Assembly (NCBI GenBank): GCA_003116975.1
Contig: BGKB01000082.1
Span: 8,275-72,274 of the forward strand
Source of the DNA: Aurantiochytrium sp. KH105
Taxonomy: Eukaryota > Sar > Bigyra > Thraustochytrida > Thraustochytriidae
Reading direction: 5' to 3'
DNA length: 64,000 nucleotides
Positions 57,055-64,000 of this stretch are shown piece by piece; positions within the stretch are counted from its first letter, which is position 1, and the number at the start of each line of letters is the position of its first letter. The notes beneath the pieces are model-generated. The model had not been told where the DNA came from. It ran no database searches and was given only the letters and a program-made list of their open reading frames with translations. Position numbers and translations under genes: made by a program.

Positions 57055-60000
57055 CTACTTGCGGGCCTTGCCGCGAAGACCCCGAAATTTAGGCGTCACC
57101 TTGGGCATCTCAAAGGCCTGAGAAGCACGCTTTTGCTTTGCCTTCTCGTTGCGTAGCTTGACCGCTCGTGCGTTGAACTTTTCGGAAACTTGCACACGGC
57201 GCAAGGAGCTACGCGGGTCATCCCGGAGGGAGCGGCGCTTGCCTTTGGACCTGGAGCTTGCTCCCGAACGACGACGCGAAGGGGGAGGTGCCGCGGCGCG
57301 GCGCGTTGCTCGGCGTGCTTTCTTTGCTTTTGATTTACGACGAGACGACGAAGGTGCAGTCATGGCCGAGCGGAATTGCAGAATCATTTCTTCCAGGTAT
57401 TCGGATCCAGCGCCGCCCATAAGCGTGCCCGCGGCTATCATGGCCGCAAAGATGGGCATGAGATTGAGATGACGCACCACCGTGCCGACAATGCCAAGCA
57501 ATGTCGGCAAAAAGTATAAGCCGACAATGGGGACCAGCCAGACGAGGACGTCGCGGTTGTTTTCGACCCAGGGCGGCATGTGCCAACTGAACTTGAAGCG
57601 CTGCTGTTCGGCGCGGCGACGACGGCGACGGCGCTCTGCACGCGACTTGCGCATCACATAATCAAGCCAACGCTGGAAGTGCGGGTTGGTCTGAATGATC
57701 TCTGCGGCGAGTGCGCGGCGCTCCAGTACGAGCTCGGACTCGAGACGAACCAAGTATCCACGCACATTCCGCTGAATGACGAGCGCTGCATATCGCTCGC
57801 GAAACTCAGCGCGATGGCGGCGAAAGGCGCGCTGGATGCGGACGATGCTGTCGTAAGTGCGCTCGGCTTTTTTCATTTCAATGTAGGAGAGCGTGGCCTG
57901 GCGCAGAAACATCTTCGTCTGGCCAATCTGGTAGTCGACACCATGCTTGAGCTTGATATTTTTGCAGATCTTTTCGCAAACGGCGCGCTGCGCCTTGCGG
58001 TCGCCACTTTTTGCGAGCTTCATGCCTTCCTTGGCAGCTTTGCGCAAACCAAAGCCCAGCACCGCGAATCGCTCGACAAAGTCACCCAACGTGAAACGAG
58101 AGGGATATCCAGCCTTGGTGACCCGGACCAACTCAATCACGCCCGAATAGCGCAGCTGATTGACCATGGGCACGCGCTCGAAGCGGCCGGCTTTGTTGGC
58201 TGCATTTGGTTTGAGACATCGGACATAGTGCGGGTCACTGGCACGAATGACGGCCATCGCACTTGCAAGCTGGTTCTTAAAGTGCGAGCCGACAGTAGTC
58301 TTCAAAAGTTTGGTGCCTCGCTGCTGCGGCGGGGCAGCCGACAGCGATGCGCCTCGAGCACGACGCGGGCCCTTGCCTCCGTCTGACATGAGGCTGTCAA
58401 AGTGTGCGGCCATGTCTGCGCCGCCCGCTGCGGCCTCGGCGCTTGCCGGGAGCAACATACTCACGAGTCGGTCGCTCGAGGAACGCAGCACATCGACTGC
58501 CTCTTGCCGAAGCTCATTCTTGTTCTTGATGCAAAAGCCATCGATGCAGTACGAGACTTGGCCCGCAAAATGGCACACCGTGAACGACGAACTGATCTGG
58601 TCGCTACGCTTGACGAGAAAGTGCTCGGGGTACTTTTTGGGAAGATTGCTGTAGAGCTTGGTCAAGAGCGTCGCGTCGGTGCCCTGCGGCCAGAGGCACT
58701 CTTCGTCGATGAGAGAAAGCAGGCCAATTGGCTTGGACTCGATCATGGCGATGCACTCTGAATTGTCGGGAAACTCGACAAAGGTCCAATCGATGCCTTC
58801 GCGGACGTACTCTTCCTGCTCGTAGCGGAAAACGAACTCATTGAATTGCTGTTGGAGCTGCTCGTTGGTGTAGTTGATGCAGAGTTGCTCGAACGAGTTG
58901 ACTTCAAAGACCTCAAAGCCGAAAATATCCAGACAACCAATCAGATAGTCTTGCGAGGGCTCACGGTTTGCGTCTGCCTTCTTGCCAAGACCAGAAACAC
59001 TGAGAGCCTGTGCAAAGGCCCGATTGACGCTGGCACGGAATGGATTCAGACTCGAGCCTCCACCCGAAGATGCCGCCGTCGCTGCGGGGGGCACAGGGGC
59101 GTCTGCGACGTCTTCTTCCTCACCGCGCCGGCGAGCGCGCTCCAAGTACTGGCGCTGTTGTTCCTGGCGCGCGAGCATGGCCTCGTACTGTTTATCGTCC
59201 ATGCCAATGCTCAGGTTCGTGCGCCACACGATCCAACCGAAGATGCGCTCGTACAGGTTCATGGCGAGCGCGTCACGCGCATCCTCGGCCTCGGCGAGAC
59301 TCATGGCTTTGACCACAGTCTCACCGCGTCCAACGCTAATGACACGCTCCGTTAGCACGCGGGCGACCTCGCCGGCGTCGACGCCGAGAAGTTCAGCCGC
59401 GACGTCGACGGACTCCTGCTCGTTGACGATCTTGGCGGTTGGAATCCCTTCGCGACTGGTGCGCTCCTTGAAGTCGATGTTACCGAGATGCAGGACAGCG
59501 ACGACGCTGCGAAAAATGCGCTCAATGTCGGAAGGCTGAAAGTTGAGCACTTCCATGGCGCCCACGGTGGTTTGAAACTGAGCAAGATCATCAATGTCGG
59601 AGCGACGCATCGTTCCGCTCTGGCCCGTATACCTGCACGACTTGAGAGATTTAGGGAATCGCCAACGACGTTTCTGCTCTGCGCTTGCACCCGCAGCAAG
59701 CTCGTAAAAGATGTGATAGTTGCGTTCGCCAGGGGTTTGGTGCACAACGCGTGCCTTTTCCAAGAGGTAGGTTTCCACGTAAGCGCCCTTGAGGTCGCCC
59801 TTGTTTTCGTCGAACATGACCTGGATGAACTTGCCGAAACGCGACGAATTGTCGTTGCGCAGCGTCTTGGCGTTGCCAAAGGCCTCGAGGACCGGGTTAG
59901 CGCGCAAAACACGCTCTGCTGCATACGCTTTGCCACCGTGCTTGCGTCCGATCGAGCTCACATACGACAAGTAGTTGAGCACAATCTTGACGGTCTCCGT

Positions 60001-61209
60001 CTTGCCCGCACCAGATTCGCCGCTGACGAGGATGCTCTGGTTGCGTCCGTTGCGGTCAATGAGGGCGCGATAAGCGTCATCGGCGAGCTTGTAGACGTGT
60101 GGGGGTAAGTCCACGGCCTTGAGGCGATCTCCAGATGACGTGAAGCCCTTGCTCGCTTCCATATACCGGGAGGCTGTTTCTTTGCCGTAGATGTCGAGCG
60201 TCTTGAAGGGGTTGACGGCCAAGAGGATGGGGCCCGTGTATGTGTAGATGCGATCGCGCGCAAATCTGTCTTGCAGAGCCTGCAAAAGTGCTGGCTCGTG
60301 CAATGCCTTGAGCTTGGTGAGGTCGTCTACTTTGTAGAGGGTACTTTCACTTTCGAGGATGGGTTCGACGTCATCAGGCTCTGCGGTGACAAGAGCACCC
60401 CTTCCTCGACCGCCGACTTCGACATTGACGCAGCCTTGGGTTGCGGTCTCCTTGGAAATAACTCCTGGAACCCACGCCTCGTCGGTGTCGCGCACCCACA
60501 CCAGCGCGCCAGCCTTGCTGAGCTGTTTGGCCTTTTCGGCAACGGAGATGCTCACGTCAACATAGCCAAGACCGCGGTTGGCTTTGAGACCTGCCTTGCT
60601 GGTGCTACTCTTGGAGCTCTTCAGGCTCTTGCCGCTCGGACGTCTGCCGGATTTGCTCGTGCGCTTGGACCCCTTGGCAGACGCCTTGGAAGGTCTCCGG
60701 GCCTTATCTTTGCTGGATCGCTTGAGTTTGCGTTCCTTGCTCTTGCGCGTCTCTGTAATTGTTCTGGGACGAGGGGGGCGTGCTTGAATAATGGCGGCTG
60801 CAGCGCGTGCCAAGTCTGCTGCCTTGGCCTTTTCGGATTTTAGAGAGAAGTTCAGCTCCTCCTCAATCTCGGGGTCGATCTCGTCATCGGAATAGTCGTC
60901 GTCGTCGTCGTCAATATCATCGACGAGATCGTACGTGTCGTCGTCATCGACTTCGGTGTACTCGTCGTCGTCGTCGTCGTCGTCGTCCAGCTCGTCATCC
61001 TCGTCGTCGAGAATCACGTCCTCAAAGGTCCCATCGCGGTGGAAGACGACCGAGTACTTTTCCTCCAAGGTTTCGATGAGGTCTTCCTCGCGCCCGGTGA
61101 AGTGGGTGATGACGCGGTCGAGGTCTGGGACCTTTTCGGGCGCGTACTCGGTGTAGAAGCCGAGCAGGACCTGTCTGAGGTCCCAGGTCTTGGTCTTGCC
61201 GCGGCCCAT
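57055..61209 (-). CDS. myosin heavy chain with predicted C-terminal membrane helices
   Basis: A 1384-residue unconventional myosin. A short N-terminal module (LLGFYTEYAPEKVPDLDRVI, FTGREEDLIETLEEKYSVVF) is followed by a long Asp/Glu tract, a Lys/Ser-rich segment and an SH3-like subdomain (ALVWVRDTDEAWVPGVIS). The motor spans about 290-1100, with P-loop GESGAGKTET near 396, switch I NDNSSRFGKF, switch II DIFGFEVFE near 760, and the SH1 region YSGVIELVRVTKAGYPSRF. A roughly 70-residue insert precedes switch II. Two or more IQ motifs (RIQRAFRRHR, VIQRNVRGYL) follow near 1120-1160. Residues of about 1220-1270 are hydrophobic (VLVWLVPIVGLYFLPTLLGI, LMPIFAAMIAAGTLMGG), unusual for a myosin tail, then a basic C-terminus. 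It probably moves or tethers a membrane along actin. Confidence 0.93.
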   Translation of the reverse strand: MGRGKTKTWDLRQVLLGFYTEYAPEKVPDLDRVITHFTGREEDLIETLEEKYSVVFHRDGTFEDVILDDEDDELDDDDDDDDEYTEVDDDDTYDLVDDIDDDDDDYSDDEIDPEIEEELNFSLKSEKAKAADLARAAAAIIQARPPRPRTITETRKSKERKLKRSSKDKARRPSKASAKGSKRTSKSGRRPSGKSLKSSKSSTSKAGLKANRGLGYVDVSISVAEKAKQLSKAGALVWVRDTDEAWVPGVISKETATQGCVNVEVGGRGRGALVTAEPDDVEPILESESTLYKVDDLTKLKALHEPALLQALQDRFARDRIYTYTGPILLAVNPFKTLDIYGKETASRYMEASKGFTSSGDRLKAVDLPPHVYKLADDAYRALIDRNGRNQSILVSGESGAGKTETVKIVLNYLSYVSSIGRKHGGKAYAAERVLRANPVLEAFGNAKTLRNDNSSRFGKFIQVMFDENKGDLKGAYVETYLLEKARVVHQTPGERNYHIFYELAAGASAEQKRRWRFPKSLKSCRYTGQSGTMRRSDIDDLAQFQTTVGAMEVLNFQPSDIERIFRSVVAVLHLGNIDFKERTSREGIPTAKIVNEQESVDVAAELLGVDAGEVARVLTERVISVGRGETVVKAMSLAEAEDARDALAMNLYERIFGWIVWRTNLSIGMDDKQYEAMLARQEQQRQYLERARRRGEEEDVADAPVPPAATAASSGGGSSLNPFRASVNRAFAQALSVSGLGKKADANREPSQDYLIGCLDIFGFEVFEVNSFEQLCINYTNEQLQQQFNEFVFRYEQEEYVREGIDWTFVEFPDNSECIAMIESKPIGLLSLIDEECLWPQGTDATLLTKLYSNLPKKYPEHFLVKRSDQISSSFTVCHFAGQVSYCIDGFCIKNKNELRQEAVDVLRSSSDRLVSMLLPASAEAAAGGADMAAHFDSLMSDGGKGPRRARGASLSAAPPQQRGTKLLKTTVGSHFKNQLASAMAVIRASDPHYVRCLKPNAANKAGRFERVPMVNQLRYSGVIELVRVTKAGYPSRFTLGDFVERFAVLGFGLRKAAKEGMKLAKSGDRKAQRAVCEKICKNIKLKHGVDYQIGQTKMFLRQATLSYIEMKKAERTYDSIVRIQRAFRRHRAEFRERYAALVIQRNVRGYLVRLESELVLERRALAAEIIQTNPHFQRWLDYVMRKSRAERRRRRRRAEQQRFKFSWHMPPWVENNRDVLVWLVPIVGLYFLPTLLGIVGTVVRHLNLMPIFAAMIAAGTLMGGAGSEYLEEMILQFRSAMTAPSSSRRKSKAKKARRATRRAAAPPPSRRRSGASSRSKGKRRSLRDDPRSSLRRVQVSEKFNARAVKLRNEKAKQKRASQAFEMPKVTPKFRGLRGKARK

Positions 61210-61807
61210 CGTCCTCGGGCCGAGGCGAGGACGACGTAAGGTACAGCACGCGTCGCTCAGCTCAGCGAGGCGATCTCGGTGGCCGGCGCAGGCTCACCTC
61301 ACTCCCGTCTTTGTCTTGTGCAGCGAGCAGCGAGCCAGTCAAGCTTGGCCGTCTTCTGTCTCGGCTCGGCTCGGCTCGTCTCGTCTCGCCGCCGCCGCGC
61401 TTCGCCGCGCTCCGTTTCTGCTCGCTGCGGCGTGCGTTTCTGAACAACTTGATTGAGAAGGACGAAGGAGCGCCGAGGAGCACGTGCGCGCGCGTGTGTG
61501 CAGCTGCAGAATGACTGTATGCAGTCGTCCGTCTGCACGCACGTCCACACGCCCGCGCGAGCTCCCGCCACACCAGCGCCACGTCCCGCCGCGGCCGGCC
61601 GCCTCCCTCCTCGCCTGCCCGCCTGCTCGCCTCCCTCCCTGCCTCCGCCGCCGCCGCCGCGCGCGCAGCCTGGCCTGCTACTCCAGTTTGTTGCTTTCTC
61701 TCCCTCTGCTCTCTCTCTTTCTGCCCCTCTCTTCCACGCCGACCGAGTTTTCGAGCTCACCTTCCTTGCGGACGCGCGCTATACCCGACTTCGGCGGCGC
61801 GGAGCGG

Positions 61808-61940
61808 CACTTGCGCGCGCGCGCCGCAAGTGAGGTATGCGCCGGAGCCCACTTGCGCGGCGCGGGCGGGCGCGCGGCACGTGCCGGCGCGCACTTGCGG
61901 CGGGCGCGCGCAAGTGGCGCTTCGCGCATACCTCACTTGC
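61808..61940. promoter_or_regulatory. CACTTGC-box cluster with 16-bp inverted repeat
   Basis: Six copies in 133 bases: CACTTGC at 61808, 61850, 61892 and 61934; GCAAGTG at 61826 and 61910. The outer pair is embedded in a perfect inverted repeat, GCAAGTGAGGTATGCG (61826-61841) and CGCATACCTCACTTGC (61925-61940). A canonical E-box CACGTG lies at 61879-61884, near the middle. It sits about 600 bases upstream of the myosin start and about 900 bases upstream of the NOTUM-like gene on the other strand. Confidence 0.6.
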
Positions 61941-62252
61941 CACCCCTAACAGCCACTGTGGAACAGTAAGTCCCTCTCCCTTTAGGGTCGGCCGCGCTCG
62001 TGCGCCAGCCCGCCCCGACCTGGCTGGCCCCGCGCCGCGCGACGCGACGCGACGCGAGCCCGCGCGACCTGACGCGAGCCCGGCTTGGCAGCCGCAGCCG
62101 CAGACGCCGCCGCGCAGGAGGTACCGCGGGCGGCGAGGCGGCGGGGCTGGGCGCGGCGGCGGCGAAGATGAGGCCACGCTAGTAGTAGTACTTCACGGGC
62201 GGGACGGGACGCGCGCGTCCCACGCGGCGGGAAAGTGGACGCGGGGCGGCGC

Positions 62253-62301
62253 GCAAGTGGACGGGGCGCGGCGGCAAGTGGCGAATGCGAGGCGGCAAGT
62301 G
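62253..62301. promoter_or_regulatory. GCAAGTG-box cluster upstream of NOTUM-like gene
   Basis: GCAAGTG at 62253-62259, 62274-62280 and 62295-62301, all in the same orientation and exactly 21 bases apart (two helical turns), about 510-560 bases before the ATG at 62815. The regular spacing matches the cluster upstream of the BRWD gene. Confidence 0.55.
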
Positions 62302-62814
62302 CGGCCGGCGCGGGGTGGAAGCGCCGCGGCAGGGGCTGCCGCAGCCGCGGCTGCCGGGCCGGGCGGGTTCGAGGCCAGAGCGGGTTTTGGATTTGGGTTT
62401 GGGGTTTGAATGTTTGAATTCGAGTTCGTTCTTGGGATTTGAATTCGAATTTGAACTTGAATTTGAATTTGAACTGTCGGTTCAAATCTAGCGCAGGGCG
62501 AGCAAGCACCTTCATACATACCGCATACCCCGAATAGGCCGCGCGCTGGCGCCAGGAGAGGCCGCGGCACGCACGCACGCACGCACGGACGCGAGCGAAG
62601 GCGCTGCGTACGCTGGGCTGCGTGGCGTCTGGGTTGGCGTCGAGGTCGGGACGTGCTCGCTTGCTTGCTTGCTTGCTTGCATCCTAGCATCCTTTACATC
62701 CTTGCATCTTCCACTGGTTTGCGTTCCATTGCGATCCATTGCGCGCACTGCTGTACGGCGCTGCGCAGCGCGGCGGCCCCGAAGCGAGCGAGGGCTGGAC
62801 GCCGCGCGCAGAGG

Positions 62815-64000
62815 ATGAGGACGTGGGCGGCGGCGACGATTGTGGCGGCCGCAACGGTGGCCGCCACAATCGAAAGGTCGCGAGGCGACAAATGCACGGC
62901 GGCGCAGCAGCTGGAACTGGAGGAATTTGACAAGTTCAACAAGACGCTGTACAATACATCGGACCTGTTCTACGATGGCGACGCCACGTGCGCGGACGGA
63001 AGCCCAATCGGGTTCTACTACGGAGAGGCGTCAAACAGCGGCATCGACGAGGAGGGCGCCGCCGACTTTATTATCTGGCTTGGAGACTCGCCCATGTGCT
63101 CCGGGACAGACTGCGACGAGCTCTGCGACGGCACGGGCAAGTACCAGGAAACCACCAACAGCGCCGTCTGTGCAGGGTACTCGAATGAAGACTTTTTCGG
63201 CGGCGAGGACTTTGTCAACATCGCAGAGGATGGCCTCACCGAAGAGCTCGCGCGCTGCCTCTTCTCGCGCGTCGTGTGCACCAGCTCCTGGTGGGACGCA
63301 TACCCCCGCGTCACGCCGCAGACGCTTCTTTGCCCGGACGACCCGGACATTGCCAAGTTCCGTCGCGTCTACGTGCCCACCTGCACGCTTGACTGGTGGA
63401 TGGGAAACGGAACGAGCGCCTCGAGCGAGAGCACGAGCAGTGATCGCGAGTTCAGACACCGTGGCCACCGCGTCCTTCGCAACGTGCTCATGGAGCTCGC
63501 GTGGAATCACAACCTGACCATGGCGAGCCGCGTCATGATCGGCGGTACGCGAGGTGCTGCCATTGGTGTCATGAACATGATCGAGCAGATCAAGATCGAC
63601 CTCGACGATATTCACGCCGAGTTCGACGCCGTATACCTGACGACACCCAAGTCCCGCGAAGTCTTTGCCGTGCTAGACTCGCCGTGGTTCTTCAACATTG
63701 AAGAGTTCACGCCAGAGACGGACGACGCGAGCCAGATCTTCGCCGTCGAAAACCTCTTTCGCACCCAGTCCGCCGACTGGATCGACAACGGCATCCTGAA
63801 CTCTGATTGTGTCACGAACCAGGACCCAGGCAAGGAGTGGCGATGCTTCTTGCCCGGCGAGCTGCTCAAGGCGCTCGAAGACACCAATGTGCTCGTGCTG
63901 CAGAGCCAATTCGATCTGCTCCACCTCGAGCTGCTCGGACTCATGGACGAGGACAAGAGGGAGTTCTACGTCGATGACACCTCTTTCGCGTCTTCGGCCA
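62815..64000 (+). CDS. NOTUM/pectin-acetylesterase-like secreted protein, partial
   Basis: Open from the ATG at 62815 to the window end (395 codons seen, 3' end missing). A signal-peptide-like start (MRTWAAATIVAAATVAATIE) is followed by a cysteine-rich extracellular domain. It resembles the carboxylesterase family of NOTUM and plant pectin acetylesterases in order: CADGSPIGFYYGEA (family CLDGSPPGYY), a tryptophan/cysteine-rich middle (RVVCTSSWWDAYP, YVPTCTLDWWMGN), RVMIGGTRGAAIGVMNMIE at the nucleophile elbow, and NVLVLQSQFDLLHLELLG at the catalytic-Asp region. The expected GxSxGG nucleophile motif reads GTRGAA, with no serine, so it may be a pseudoenzyme. Potential N-glycosylation sites include NKT, NTS, NGT and NLT. 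Confidence 0.65.
   Translation, partial: MRTWAAATIVAAATVAATIERSRGDKCTAAQQLELEEFDKFNKTLYNTSDLFYDGDATCADGSPIGFYYGEASNSGIDEEGAADFIIWLGDSPMCSGTDCDELCDGTGKYQETTNSAVCAGYSNEDFFGGEDFVNIAEDGLTEELARCLFSRVVCTSSWWDAYPRVTPQTLLCPDDPDIAKFRRVYVPTCTLDWWMGNGTSASSESTSSDREFRHRGHRVLRNVLMELAWNHNLTMASRVMIGGTRGAAIGVMNMIEQIKIDLDDIHAEFDAVYLTTPKSREVFAVLDSPWFFNIEEFTPETDDASQIFAVENLFRTQSADWIDNGILNSDCVTNQDPGKEWRCFLPGELLKALEDTNVLVLQSQFDLLHLELLGLMDEDKREFYVDDTSFASSA

Larger units (their letters stand above)
61210..62814. other. divergent promoter region between myosin and NOTUM-like genes
   Basis: A 1.6-kb, very GC-rich spacer without a convincing gene. It carries two CACTTGC clusters, GCGACGCGACGCGAG repeats at 62038-62090, an abrupt AT-richer patch of TTTGAA/TTGAATT hexamers at 62386-62490, (ACGC)n at 62570-62590 and (GCTT)n at 62659-62681. 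Confidence 0.7.

Overview
The window looks like nuclear DNA of a GC-rich, gene-dense heterotrophic protist. The best guess is a thraustochytrid (Labyrinthulomycetes, stramenopiles). Most reading frames are long and intronless. The proteins are eukaryotic (3R-MYB, FANCJ-type helicase, BRWD/PHIP, CENP-O, CHMP1, myosin, astacin, SLC25). One gene carries a near-identical kinesin-light-chain-type TPR array of a kind abundant in stramenopile genomes. A few genes are interrupted by short GT-AG introns of about 90-210 bp. The lineage is inferred from this style; no rRNA or tRNA gene is present to confirm it.

Layout. 0-10.5 kb: a (GTT)n microsatellite, a FANCJ/BRIP1-like Fe-S helicase, a three-repeat MYB factor and a TPR-J-domain co-chaperone (DNAJC7 type), all on +. 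10.5-16 kb: low gene density with gene debris, namely two fragments of the TPR family, a broken-looking minus-strand coding remnant, a kinase-like ORF and two degenerate minisatellites. 16-20 kb: GC-rich intergenic DNA, an AT-rich island, and two small spliced genes that a simple ORF scan would miss. 20-23 kb: NIF3 and, convergent to it, an unknown nuclear protein with an 8-residue tandem repeat. 23-28 kb: microsatellites, a heptad-repeat coiled-coil protein, two small membrane proteins with PAN/apple-like cysteines, a minus-strand gene split by an in-frame TGA, a small secreted protein and dispersed repeats. 28-30.7 kb: an intact TPR gene flanked by 31-32 bp direct repeats. 31-36.5 kb: astacin protease, CHMP1-like ESCRT-III, a RING-CH ligase, an FG-GAP-like chimera and two unknowns. 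38-46 kb: an acidic nuclear protein, CENP-O, a spliced UQCC5/SMIM4 homologue with a minisatellite in its intron, and a FAM194-domain protein. 46.5-64 kb: gamma-carbonic-anhydrase-like protein, an SLC25 carrier, a BRWD/PHIP homologue, a myosin with predicted C-terminal membrane helices, and a NOTUM/pectin-acetylesterase-like protein running off the end.

Themes. Genome maintenance and chromatin (FANCJ, CENP-O, BRWD, MYB) and mitochondrial functions (UQCC5, gamma-CA, SLC25) are scattered rather than arranged in operons. The most interesting unexplained signal is a clustered E-box-like word, CACTTGC/GCAAGTG. It occurs in tight groups of 3-6 copies upstream of four genes (DNAJC7-like, BRWD, myosin, NOTUM-like), and in two of them it lies at nearly the same distance from the start codon and is followed by the same GCGACGCGAGGCG-type repeat.
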